Assembly (NCBI GenBank): GCA_026874595.1
Contig: CM049309.1
Span: 26,601,033-26,665,032, forward strand
DNA from: Sipunculus nudus
Lineage: Eukaryota > Annelida > Sipuncula > Golfingiida > Sipunculidae
DNA: 64,000 nt
Direction: 5' to 3'
Shown here: in pieces, positions 34,893 through 46,245 of the stretch
How positions within the stretch are numbered: position 1 is the first letter of the stretch
Layout: every line of letters begins with the position of its first letter
The notes under the pieces: generated by a model
The model's database searches: none
The model's input: only the letters and a program-made list of their open reading frames with translations
Told to the model about the DNA's origin: nothing
Translations under genes and position numbers: made by a program

Positions 34893-35084
34893 TTAACCAC
34901 CAGGGCTGGCACAGGGTAAAAAATTGTAATCAGACCAAAGAGAGCATGATACTGTATTGTGAATCTAGCTCCAAGTTTCAACCTGAAACCACCACGCTCT
35001 CATTGGTTTAAAGCAGAGTGCGATTTCACGCTCTAATAGGTCTGCTTATAATTCTAGGACCTGTGCCAGCCTTGGTGTAGAAAC
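34893..35084. mobile_element. Short foldback MITE (~190 bp)
   Basis: CACCAGGGCTGGCACAGGG near 34897 faces ACCTGTGCCAGCCTTGGTG near 35060. The inverted similarity continues inward for about 50 bp with mismatches (CAGACC...GAGAGC against GCTCT...GGTCTG). The interior does not code. Target duplication is not clear. Confidence 0.6.
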
Positions 35085-36713
35085 ATCAAAAACCTTGATA
35101 TACAAAGCAGCAGTTAAAGTGAGGATCTTGAACAACTTCTGCATAAGGAGTGTAACCATAAACTAACTTGTTATGCTTGCTATATAGAAACAGACTGACT
35201 GGAGAAAAAAGTAGAGTTGTGCAACTATTACTGGTAATTATCTAGTGTAAATATTGTGATGTTGTCACAGACTGACCAGTCATCAGTCTCAAACACGAGA
35301 CACCTGTATCTCAACTCCACAGATTAGAAATTACTCAACTAACATACACATTAATGGCTGGTTCTAAGGCAATGACCACAAAACTTAGTTGATAATATCA
35401 TTTGGATGTAGAGAGGAAAAACTGAATACCCATACATATGTACATTGCAGATGATAGTAGGTAAGTCTTTGAAAGAGAGTTCTGTTCCAGTGTTTTTAAC
35501 TGATGTTTATAAATTTGAAACTTTGCAGGGGTTGCACACCACAGTTATTACAGTTCAACATATTGTCACGACCAGTTACATGTTAACATTTATAGTAGTA
35601 TCAATGATACGTTATGGCTGTGTCCATAAAGTTGACATGGTCATAGTGGTCAAGGTTCAAGCTTACCTACTCTCCTTGCTCAGAGGATACACAGTTTCTA
35701 CACAGACTCCAGGACTATCACATCAGATAAGACCTTGCTGTATCAGTGCTGGCTTTACAGGAATATGTTGTGCAGCATAAACCTTCACTGGTCAACTGTT
35801 GAATCTAGTCAGGAGTATCTCAGGATCAAACAATCCCTTATATGTGGACCTGCCTACACATTCCCCTGTTTTGTTGACATATGGGCATCTGTATGGTAAA
35901 TATGTTCCTGATAAATAACCCTGAATGAACAATAAATAACTGTGTTGTAATGCTAATACCAATTATCATTTTTGTACAAAGTTATTTTCACTGTCATTAC
36001 ATCATAATATTATTATGCCTGAAAGTGAAAGACAGGTACAAATACACAGGTGGCCCCTACATTTCATATTGAGGCTTGCAGTTTAATACTGGAGATATTT
36101 GATCTACAAACTGAAGCACTGCCAGGATGTTACGAATCAGAAAGTGAGTGATTAATGAAAAACAAACTCTGTGTGAAATGTATGCAGTTTACTGAATGGA
36201 CCATCTGTTAACTGTTAGCATCTACTAAGGGTTCCTGTGATACACGGCCATGTTAAACACGACCAGCGGATCATTCTGAATCTCTACCTATCTCCCAATC
36301 TGTACCTCACACTTGCTACATTTTAAGTCCTGCTGTTACTCAAAAGTGTATGTATCCTATATTGACCCCATATATAAGATACCTGAACACTGCTCTCATT
36401 CACCTTGATGAACTTACCCAACACACTAATAGCTTTGCCTACTGATGGAATGTTAAAAACAGGTTCCCCTCACCACTGCCTCACTTCTTGAATATTCCTT
36501 ACATAATACACTGTAAGGAAGTCCTTTAATACACAGATAGGGAGGCTAAAAAGATTTAATTATAAGTACCAAACTTGCTTCCTTTAAAGAGCATGATATG
36601 GCAAGAGTTCAACACATGTTTACGAGTTTTAGTTCAAATATATGTAGGATCTGGTAGATGAGGGTCAAGGTTATCTGAGAAAAGGTTCAAAATGGCTGCA
36701 GTATGAAAGCCTG
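35085..36713. other. Region beyond the SMAP 3' end, no gene recognised
   Basis: A 111-codon plus frame (35445-35780) shows no recognisable domain. In the gene's own direction this lies downstream of the SMAP stop codon. It could hold distal 3' untranslated sequence, but I see no clear minus-strand AATAAA close to the stop to fix the end. Confidence 0.35.
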
Positions 36714-37072
36714 ATCCTGATCTTGCTGTACACACAGCCAGGCCTGATCTTGTTGTACACACAGAGCCAGGCCTGATCTTGTTGTACACAAAGAGCCAGG
36801 CCTGATCTTGTTGTACACAAAGAGCCAGGCCTGATCTTGTTGTACACAAAGAGCCAGGCCTGATCTTGTTGTACACAAAGAGCCAGGCCTGATCTTGCTG
36901 TACACACAGCCAGGCCTGATCTTGTTGTACACAAAGAGCCAGGCCTGATCTTGTTGTACACAAAGAGCCAGGCCTGATCTTGCTGTACACACAGCCAGGC
37001 CTGATCTTGTTGTACACAAAGAGCCAGGCCTGATCTTGTTGTACACACAGAGCCAGGCCTGATGTTGCTGCA
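36714..37072 (-). repeat. 29-bp minisatellite beside the SMAP 3' end
   Basis: About 12 units of GCCAGGCCTGATCTTGTTG then TACACAAAGA, some with deletions (27 bp). Because 29 is not a multiple of 3 and the unit has no stop on the minus strand, all three minus frames stay open (125-156 codons). These are not proteins. Confidence 0.9.
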
Positions 37073-37524
37073 AATTGTGAACTAGACCTGATTCTGCTGT
37101 GCACAGTGTGACATGATCCTTCAATAAAAAGTGAGCTGCCCCAACCCTGGTGTACCAGCGAGCCAGCCCTGATCTCGTTGTATGAAGCTAGCCATGAGTA
37201 ATTTTGCTAGGCACAGTGATTTTAAGAGGTATTTCCTTTAGTATATCATTGTAGGTCACTTGAAAACATCTTATAATGTTAAGTTGATAGTCAAATTGAC
37301 TTGTAAGATATGGCATATGCAGAAGAAAGCTCAAGAGGGCATGGGGGGGGGGGGGGGAAGGGGTAAGGAGATAAATCTTTTTCATAAATCTGAGAACAAG
37401 ATAAATTGATTTAACTTGGCCAGAGAATGTGATAGTGATAGTACACCTGTACTTCAAATTTAGAATTTATACTTCTTCTGAACAGAATTTTATAAAATTG
37501 CAACAGCTAAGTCCCAGGTGGCTG
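37073..37524 (-). other. Probable start of the SMAP 3' untranslated region
   Basis: Directly downstream of the minus-strand stop codon at 37525-37527. It has no coding content and contains a C-run (G on the plus strand) near 37341-37356. The polyadenylation site is not identifiable by eye. Confidence 0.4.
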
Positions 37525-37695
37525 TCATTGCCATAAATTTGTTGAAAGTGTGGTCCCTCCTTGCTGTGTACCCCAGGTGGCCCCTGCAGCCACTGCCCCC
37601 TGGTGCTGAAATCCTCCACTAATGCCATTGACAGCTGTTGACATCCCTGCTGGGTTCTGTGGGTTTATTTTCATTGAGGCCAGCTGATTCTGCAC
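37525..37695 (-). CDS. SMAP: SMAP-like ArfGAP, terminal coding exon
   Basis: The last 56 codons and stop of a stromal membrane-associated protein (SMAP1/2 family). These cytosolic GTPase-activating proteins act on Arf GTPases and bind clathrin and its assembly factors in vesicle budding. The acceptor TTGTTTCAG precedes GTGCAGAATCAGCTG (VQNQL). The frame continues through SMKINPQ and a Gly/Ala/Gln/Thr-rich stretch to TLSTNLWQ and a TGA stop. Vertebrate SMAP proteins end with a very similar TLSxxLWK-type tail, which is the strongest basis for this call. Entry phase is 0, matching the phase-0 end of the exon at 47460-47657. A CTGAT branch-point candidate lies about 15 nt before the exon. A family B element begins only 27 bp upstream of the splice site. 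SMAP1 and SMAP2 cannot be told apart from this tail. Confidence 0.85.
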   Translation of the reverse strand: MQNQLASMKINPQNPAGMSTAVNGISGGFQHQGAVAAGATWGTQQGGTTLSTNLWQ

Positions 37696-37722
37696 CTGAA
37701 ACAAATCAGTACACAATAATAA

Positions 37723-40700
37723 ACAAGTCCTAGAGGCCTAATGCAAACCTGTGCAATGAGATTACACCAGGTAAAATGCTTCAATGCTGGACCATTACTT
37801 TTCATGAACATGTGTAACATGTATATGAACTAGATATTTCTTGGCACCGCAGGTGCCATAGTATCCCCAGACAATTAACCCCCTCCCTTAAGAATAGGCC
37901 CCCCATCTTCTGCAACAATTAATATCAGACCACTCTCATAGAAAAGGTCACTCTCATAGAAAAGGTCATGACCCCAATTTCAATATACATCATCCCCTTA
38001 CCCATGTCTATGTATATGCATTATATGAAAGAAATCTGTCCATTAGTTTTTTACTTATAATGCTCACAGTACTGTTAAGTGGCAATGATGGGGTATTAAA
38101 CGGCACAAAAACAAGTAAAAGAATAACAGATGGCGCTACCTGTTTCTGTTACATGAGAATACTATCCAAGATCTTCCATGTAGTCGATTTTTGGACCAAT
38201 CCATGCATCCCTTATTGAGATATTAATGATTTTGTGTGATTTTCACCATATATGGCAATATTCAAGGTCAAAGCCACTCTCATAGGAAAGGTCATGTTGC
38301 AGGTGGCGCCACCATTTTTAGTGTTTGTTAAAAAGCTATCCATGGGCTACATTTGTGCAAAATCTTTGGCCTTATCGGTCAAACGCTTCCTGAGATATGT
38401 GGGTTTATGTGTGGAAACAGACGCACAAAGGACGCTAAGCAGAGAGGAAAGGTCAGAGGTCAACCAAAAATGAGGGGCAGCAGTTCACATGTGACCAATC
38501 ATAATTCCAAATTTAAGAAAATTCTGCCCAGTGGTTATGGAGGAGTTCTCCGGAAACCTATGCAGCAATGACAGCAGCGTCTGCGTCTGACTGAAAACAC
38601 AGTATCCTCAAAACTCTGTTTTGGCGGATACAATGATTGTAGCTGGCACCACCAGTCTTATATACGACGAAGAGATATATACATATGCCCAATGTCAGAC
38701 TGATATGTCAAACCCCTCCTGTGAAATAAGCAGGGACATACACTGTGCAAAAATTATTGCAGGTGGCGCCACCAGTCTTGTACACTATAAAGCTACCCGA
38801 TATGTATATACATACCCAATTTTAGCTGATGTATCAAATTCCTCTGCAGGCGCATACACTGCAAAAGTCAAAGTAGGTGGCACCACCTGTCTTTGTAAAT
38901 AAGAATACCATCAAAGACGCATAGACAGGTCAAAATATAAGTCCAATACATCAAACTTCCCAAGAGTTTGATGTACTGGGCTGACAAGGCTTAGGTATGT
39001 AAGGCAGTTGCCCCCGAGTGAACTGTGACAAATTGCTGCTTCAAGCTACTGCACTGAGTGAACTCTTGACCTGCACCTGGCTAGACTGAGTGAACTTTTG
39101 ACCTGTACCTGGCTGCATTGAGTGAACTCTTGACCTGTTGCATAAACTGACCTATTTGGCAGTCTGCCAAAGCTATAAATAGATTCAGGCTGAACTTTGG
39201 TGCCAAATATGATGCAGTGAGCAGTCTGCCAAAGCTATAAATAGAATGCAGCTACTGCACTGAGTGTCAACTCTTGACCTATACCTGGCTGCACTTCTTC
39301 CAATCCTGGCACTGTGCCAAAACTATTAATAGAGCTGACATCATTTTGGCTACTGGCCAACATCAAGGCACTGGCAATCTGCCAATGGTAAACCAAGTGC
39401 TGCCATCTGTACACAAAAGTGGTCCCTACTTGAAATAACTTTGAAATTTATTTTCCCAATACAAAATGCTTTTCAGCTGACTTTTTTTATAAAAAAAAAA
39501 ACCAAGAATATATGTAAAATTGTTACAGGTGCATACTGAATGCAAAATTAAAATACAGATATATCTCACTGATGGTAAATTCTTGAATTAAGTTGAGTAG
39601 GGATACCAATAATTTATAATCCACGTACAGTTGTCTTTATATAGCCACAGAGAGCTGAATATCCATAATTGTAGAATGACTAAAATCATAAATCTAAATT
39701 TTTTAAAAGCTTTCTTGTCAATATAACTTGAAATCTAAATGTCTACTGGCATGATGTAACAGATGCTGATAAACTGGTGCCAGGCTAGATGTAACAGCAT
39801 CACACAACTAACATATATGGTAAAATGACTCAATTCAATCTCCATAATTCAGCCAAAAATCATTCATGTGGAACCATTAATGACAATTATTATAAGAATT
39901 ATTGTAGGGATTATTCTGGTAAAATATTATACAAACTGGCTTCAGTGGCATCAGTAGAAAAATGTTTCACAGGTTTATAACTCATATAGGAAGATACAGC
40001 AAACCGGCTAAGTTCAGCTTCCCGTAACTCAGCTAAAAAGCACTGAACCAAAACCATTTGAACAAACTTGAATTATCAACATCTGAGGATAATTGATGTG
40101 TGAGATTTAAGAATTTGGCCCAGTTGTTTTTGAGAAGAAGACCTAAAATGGGCTGTAATGGCATATGACTAAATTCAGCTTCCCATAACTAAGCCAAAAG
40201 TCACTGAAAAGAGACCATTTGAACAAACTTCAGAAAGCACTACCCTAGGACCATTTCTGTGCGATATTAAACATTTTGGCCATATGGTTTCAGAGAAGAA
40301 GTTTTTTGTAGCCCTCAGTGTGATACAGGCACTGATGACCCCGTACAAAAAAGGCCGATGCAGGTAGCGCCACCAATACCTCAATTTCAGATATGACCTA
40401 TGTGACCAACATTGGCATAAAATTTAGTGATGATAGCTCCAGCCATTTCTGAGATTTATAATTTAATATAATTTTTTTGCACAGTTAACAAAGTTCAACC
40501 TCCTGTAACTCGCCTAAAAATCTCCGAACTAGAACCATTCAAACAAACTTTAGAAAGATTGTTCCAGGAATCATTTCTGTGAAATATTGGACAATTTGGC
40601 TGGACAGTTTCTGAGAAGAAGATTTTTAAAGCTTTTTTAGCTTTTTCCCTATAAAAAGATGATACAGGCACTGATGACCCCCGTAAAAAAAGCCTATGCA

Positions 40701-41186
40701 GATGCAATACCAAAACCTCAATTTCAGATATGACTCATGTGACCAACATTGGCATAAAATTTGGTGATGATAGCTCCAGCCGTTTCTGAGATTGAAATTT
40801 TAGTATGCTTTTTTGGACTTCAACTTCCTCTAACTTGGCAAAAAATAACCTAACTTGAACCATTCGAACAAACTTGAGAGAGATTGTTTGAGGAATCATT
40901 TCTGTGAAATATTTGACAGTTTGGCTGAACAGTTTCAGAGAAAAAGCTTTTTGAAGGATTTTAGCTTTTTCAATATAAAATCCAAGAAAATGCAGTTAGC
41001 CAAAAAATAAGCAAAAACAAATAAATTTTTTTAGATGACTAATTTTTTGCATAAAATTTGGTGATGCAAGCTCCTGCCATTTTCCATTAACCATTAACCT
41101 GTATGGGTTAATGTACATACAATGGAGAACGGCCGACGGACAATGGATGACGCCACACCATCGCATAAGCTCACAGGTTCGTTAAA
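37723..41186 (+). mobile_element. Family B element, copy 2, inside the last SMAP intron
   Basis: The left end ACAAGTCCTAGAGGCCTAAT then GCAAACCTGTGC and the right end CATCGCATAAGCTCACAGG then TTCGTTAAAA (41158-41186) match copy 1. The interior has the same 'actgagtgaactcttgacctg' units (39040-39290), GGTGGCGCCACC boxes (38302-38313, 38762-38773) and 'ggtgatgatagctccagcc' units. It carries a nested family D element (37829-38634). It ends exactly where a family A left end begins at 41187. Confidence 0.7.
37829..38634 (+). mobile_element. Family D element nested in family B copy 2
   Basis: The left end has the hairpin GGCACC-GCA-GGTGCC followed by ATAGTATCCCC. The right end is the hairpin GTATCCTCAAAAC...GTTTTGGCGGATAC. 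GTATCC and GGATAC form a subterminal inverted repeat. The interior has 'ggtcactctcatagaaaaggtcatg' duplications, GGTGGCGCCACC and AGGTCAGAGGTCAA. A minus-oriented partial copy is at 5440-5751. Confidence 0.6.
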
Positions 41187-41440
41187 ACAAGGGACCCATG
41201 GGTCACGGCGCTCAGCTGTTATATATGATAAAAAATATGATTTGGGAAAGAGGCACATGCTTGTTTTGTGTGGTAATAAATATAAGGTTTATTATGAGTT
41301 GTTGGTGTTTAGCTTATGTATGATTTTGATAGTATCTTTGGAGACAGGGAAGAGGATTGATTTCATTTATTTTATTAACAAATGGAGTGCTATTGTCGCA
41401 CAGATTTTGACTAGGCCATATAACTTATAGGCAGCACATA

Positions 41441-41639
41441 TTATAAAAGAGTTTAACTATTTATTAAAATTTAATAACAAATAGTTCCAATATAATTTTT
41501 ATTTAAAAAAATAATAAGAAAATCATATGATTTTTTAAAATTATAAAAGAGTTTAACTATTTATTAAAATTTAATAACAAATAGTTCCAATATAATTTTT
41601 ATTAAAAAAAATAATAAGAAAATCATATGATTTTTTAAA
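41441..41639 (+). repeat. 100-bp tandem duplication
   Basis: 41441-41540 and 41541-41639 are nearly identical ('ttataaaagagtttaactat' through 'aatcatatgattttttaaa'). The paralogous copy near 55505-55600 has only one unit. The duplication immediately precedes A1 copy 2. Confidence 0.85.
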
Positions 41640-43547
41640 CAAGGGACCTATGGGTCACTGTGCTCAGCTGACGTTAACCTTGAAGGTAAAAATCTGAAAT
41701 AATATCAAATGGAGATAAAGTGTAAGAGGAAGAGGTAATAAAGGCCATGGTTGGTTTATATGATTGGTTTGTATTGATGAGCAGGAAATTGTTGCAAAAA
41801 ATATTTTGTGACCTGACCATGTGTTTCCTAATGTTGAAACTAAAGCATGTGAGCAGTTTGTGAACAAATGATCTGTACTATTACCATGATCATTAGTTGG
41901 TTTTTTGATTAACTGTTGACATTTTAGTAGTTTACACATTTGTTCAATCGAATCTATTTTTTTGTATAATATATATTATTAAATATATATGTATTTTTTT
42001 TTATGAAATGTATACAGTTGAAATAGAGCTAATAAACAACATAAAACAGGGCAAACAAAGCCTGATCTCAAATTCTGCTGAGGCAGGAAAATAATGAACA
42101 AATGTTTGTATTAAATCCTGATTTTTTTATCACATCAATTATTTTCTAATTTAAGTTTATATTTCTATACATTTCCAATTTAACATATATATCTGAATAT
42201 AAAAGTTGATTCATAATTCTCAATTGCATCATCATAAATCTCAATCTTGTCAGATAAGACCACATCATGCATACAAATGTTTATTTATTTTTTACCACAA
42301 AAATATATCTTTTAAATCTGCAAAACAATAAATATCTAAAAAATAATACTTGATTTAGATTTCACAATTTTTAATTGTGTCTTTATTTATCCATAATGTG
42401 CTTCATATTTTATAATAATTAAAGCATACTGATGGGTTCAATTATATTTGTTAAAATCATTTAAAAGAAATTTGATTTTTTTTTTAAATGTTACATTACA
42501 CAACTTTGCATCTTCTTGATTACACCTTGAATTATTTTTTCAAGGAAAGTTTTTGCATATCGGAGTGGAAACAGCATTACAATTAAGGAGATACAGTGAA
42601 AACAATAACAATTAATGCATAACACTTGGTGGGTTGGGTTTGCGGGTGGGGGGGGGGGGGGGTGATTGGGGTGGTGATATGAGAATAACTGTACACCTGT
42701 CACAGCAGGGGATCTCCCCCAGTGACTGTAACATATCAGAAACCCTGGCATAGCTGACTTCCAGTGACCTGGAGTGGGACCCTGCATCTGTAATCAAAGC
42801 AAGTGACTACAGAAAAAAAAATCAATAACTAGCTTAATTTTCAAGCTTTTATTTTCAAATTTCAGATTAAGACAAACTAAATATTTATGTTTACATGCTG
42901 TGAAAATTAAATCAATGGTGCTTACAGGAAAAAAATGAGCCATGGTCAAAGTTGGGCAAAATTTAAGGTACTGATTTTTTTTTTATGCTAATAACTTAAA
43001 AAATTTACAAAATTCAGATCTAATTTTCGGTAAACAATTGAATCTTAATTAAACATAGTTATATACTTGAGAAAATAGACTCTATTTTCAAAATTTTTCA
43101 TGTTAAGTGAGTTATTATTTTTCCTGATTTTTTACAAAGTCCATTATGTTTGGGCCCATAACTTAAAGAATTTATAGTTTACAGACTTAATTTCTTGCAT
43201 GTACATAGGAACAATATAGAGGAATATTTATGGTAAATATGAGGAAAAACAGATGAGTGGTTTTGATATTAGGCAGTCCTGAAGTGTGAAAATAGGATTT
43301 TAATAAAAAATTGAGGTTTTTCCTTTATTTCTCAAAGGAACGAAGTCGCAAAGACCCAGTTTTCGGCTTGGTAGGAGATCTTGGGGACATCTAACATTAT
43401 GCTGAATTTTGGATTCCTAGGTCTTACGGTTTCAAAACGTGCCACATCTACGGACGGACGGACGGACGGACGGACGGACAGACGGACGGACGACGGACAA
43501 TGGACCACGACTATAGCTCAGATGACTTATAGTCAGCTGAGCTAAAA
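41639..43547 (+). mobile_element. Family A1 element, copy 2 (~1.9 kb)
   Basis: Complete from ACAAGGGACCTATGGGTCAC to the right-end hairpin and A-run, with a longer (ACGG)n tract (about 43453-43497) and a 15-nt G-run at 42648-42662. Comparing the flanks with 55590-55620 gives the empty site: the element sits in an A-rich stretch with no target duplication longer than a few A residues. Confidence 0.8.
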
Positions 43548-44250
43548 AAATTTAACTAAAATGATTATTGACATAATATTATAGAATATATTCATGAATG
43601 CATTCATGAATACATTTTGAAAGTATCTGCACTGGTATTCAAATACTTTCATTTTTACCTGAATTCCCATTCTTATGCAATAAAATTTTTTAATGCAGTA
43701 CATATTTATATTCGTATTCAAATACATTTGCAAAGCATTCGCACCATGTCAAGTATTTATTCAGTTTTAGCCAAACAAAGATGTTGAGAATCCAGAATAT
43801 ACAAAATTCACAAATTTAAATAATGATCATAAGTACCTGGTTTTATGGCTTTTATTTATATTAAAAAAATAAATGTAATATATTCACTTTGGACTACTTT
43901 CACATCAATCTACACACTAGACACAGTAGGAATCTAGATTAATATTATCAATTGCATCTTTGTCTATCATTAATTTCCTTCATATGATCCCTAATGATTA
44001 GTAATGAATAATATGATTTATTTTTTATCATTAAAATTTCACTGAAAAATACCGACTGCATGGTGTTATTTGGAATAACATTGACATTGACATTCTATCC
44101 ATCCATACAAGATTCTTACATCATTAGTAACTGCAAGTTAATTTTCTGTTACTCATCAACTAACAAATTCCTTTTCTATTAATTTTTCTTTAATTTGTTA
44201 TAAAAAACCAATACAAAATTATTAATTTATTGTTTACTGTTATGTTGTTT

Positions 44251-44430
44251 TCAAAACAACTACTAGATGAGTTGGGTTGGACACCTGGATCAACTGTGGC
44301 TGGGCATTAGCTGCCTGGCTGCCCCAGTGTATGCTTCGCTCAAGCATGCATAATCTGATGAAAGGTCAACAAGGTCAACATACAGGTGACTGAAGAGGGG
44401 CTGGATTAAGCCTGGGTCTGACATGGTCTC
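44251..44430. other. Short unrecognised spacer
   Basis: Nothing identified. A 'gcctggctgcccca' and 'aaggtcaacaaggtcaac' stretch resembles decayed element sequence. Confidence 0.3.
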
Positions 44431-46245
44431 ATATATACATTAATAAAAGCTACAATATTTGGCCAATTTCTTTCAGCTTCCTAAACTACAAAGATGAAAT
44501 CCTTATGTGTGCATGATATGAAAATAATATCAACAGTGCTCGCAGGAAACAAACGTGCCATGGTCAAAGTTGGGCAAAATTTAAGGTACTAATTTTATAT
44601 TTATACAAATAACTTATAAAATTTGAAAAATTCAGAACTAATTTTTGGTATTCAATTGAATCTTGATTAAATGATGTTACATCCCTGACAAAAAATCTCT
44701 AGCTTCAGCAATCCTCTTGTTAAGGGAGTAAATATATTTCTTGATTTTTTAAAAAGTGCATTATGTTTTGGCCCATAACTTAAAACAATTACGCAATACT
44801 GACATCATTTCTGGCATGTGCATAGCGAATGTATAGAAAAATATGCATATTATATATGATCAAAGTCAGATCAGTGGTTTTGATATTAGGCAGTCTTACA
44901 GTGTAACAATGGGTTTTAATGGAAAAATGAAGTTTTTCTTTAATATTTCGAAGGAATTAAGTCCTAGTGATAAAATTCTTGGCATGGTAGGGGATTTTGG
45001 AGACATCTAACTGTATGCTAAATTTAAGGAACCTAGAGCTGAAGCTGGGGAGCTGAGCTCTAGCAAACTGCATAACACTAGCTTGATGTAAACTTGATGT
45101 GACATGGTGCTTGAAAACCTGAATAAAATCTACAGTTTTTGATCAACTGATTTCAAATTTTTGGTGTTAACAGACAAAATGCTAACAAAAACATGCTGTG
45201 AAAATTAAATCCACAGTACTTACAGGAAAAAAACGTGCCATGGTCAAACTTGGGCAAAATTTAAGGTACCAATTTTATATTTTTGCCAATATTTAAAAAA
45301 ATTTAACAGATTTTGATCTAATTTTTGGTATACAATTAAATTTTGATCAATTAAAGTTGTATTACTGAAAAAAAGTCCCTACCTTTAACACTTTTGGTCT
45401 TAAGTGACCAAATATCTTTCCTGATTTTTTTTACAAAATCCATTATGTTTGGGCCCATAACTTTTTTAAATTAAATAATACTGACTTAATTTCTGGCATG
45501 TACATAGGAACTAAATAGAGGAATATTTATGATAAATATGAAGAAAACCAGATGAGTAGTTTTGATATTAGGCAGTCCTGAAAAGTGAAAATAGATTTCT
45601 AATAAAAAATTGAGGTTTTTCCTTAATATCTCGAAAGAACGAAGTCCTATTGACCCAATTTTCGGCATGGTAGGAGATTTTTGGGACATCTAACTGTATG
45701 GCAAATTTCAGATTCGTAGGTCCAATGGTGTCGAAATGTGCCAGTCTTATGGACGGACATCCGGATGGACGGACGGACAGACAGACGGACGGACAACGAC
45801 TATAGCTCAGATGACTTATAGTCAGCTGAGCTAAAAAGTCTCTAGTTACAAAAATTATCATGTTTAGTGAGTAAATATCTTTAATGAATTTTCAGAAAGT
45901 GCATTATGTTTGGGCTGATAACTTTTATAAATTATGTAATACTGATCTTATTTGCGGCATGTACATAGGAACTATATAGAAGAATATTTATGGTAAATAT
46001 GAAGAAAAACAGATGAGTGGTTTTGATATTAGGCAGTCCTGAAGTATAGAAAATTGAGATTTTTCCTTAATTTCTCGAAAGAAGTAGCAGTGACCAAGTT
46101 TTCAGTTTGGTAGGAGATCCTTAGGACATCTTACAGTATGCAATATTTTGGATTAGTAGGTCTAACAGTTTCAAAACATGCCAGTCTAAGGGACACATGA
46201 CTCACCATAACTACAGCTCATAGGTACAGAATAGGTAATCATTTC
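44431..46245 (+). mobile_element. Tandem run of family A late-core units with one right end
   Basis: Three successive copies of the unit 'aacgtgccatggtcaaagtt' - 'ggcccataactt' - 'ctggcatgtacatagg' - 'tgatattaggcagtc' - 'ggtttttccttaat' begin near 44555, 45230 and 45840. The middle one ends with a full (ACGG)n tract and right-end hairpin at about 45750-45835. The others lack ends. Confidence 0.6.

Larger units (their letters stand above)
41187..44250 (+). mobile_element. Family A4 element, interrupted by A1 copy 2
   Basis: The left end ACAAGGGACCCATGGGTCAC then GGCGCTCAGCTG leads to 'ttatatatgataaaaaatatg' and a low-complexity interior shared with 55253-56180 and 63273-64000. Sequence 43548-44250 ('tgaatgcattcatgaatac', 'aagtacctggttttatggc', 'cacactagacacagtaggaa') continues the 55590-56160 copy. 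A4 is therefore split by the insertion at 41639-43547. Confidence 0.65.

Noticed and set aside
34664-35780. Two plus-strand frames of 115 and 111 codons as possible genes
   Set aside because: No recognisable domain or splice context, and one runs into a foldback MITE.
36634-37124. Overlapping minus-strand proteins of 125-156 residues with CVQQDQAWL-type repeats
   Set aside because: They are the three frames of the stop-free 29-bp minisatellite.
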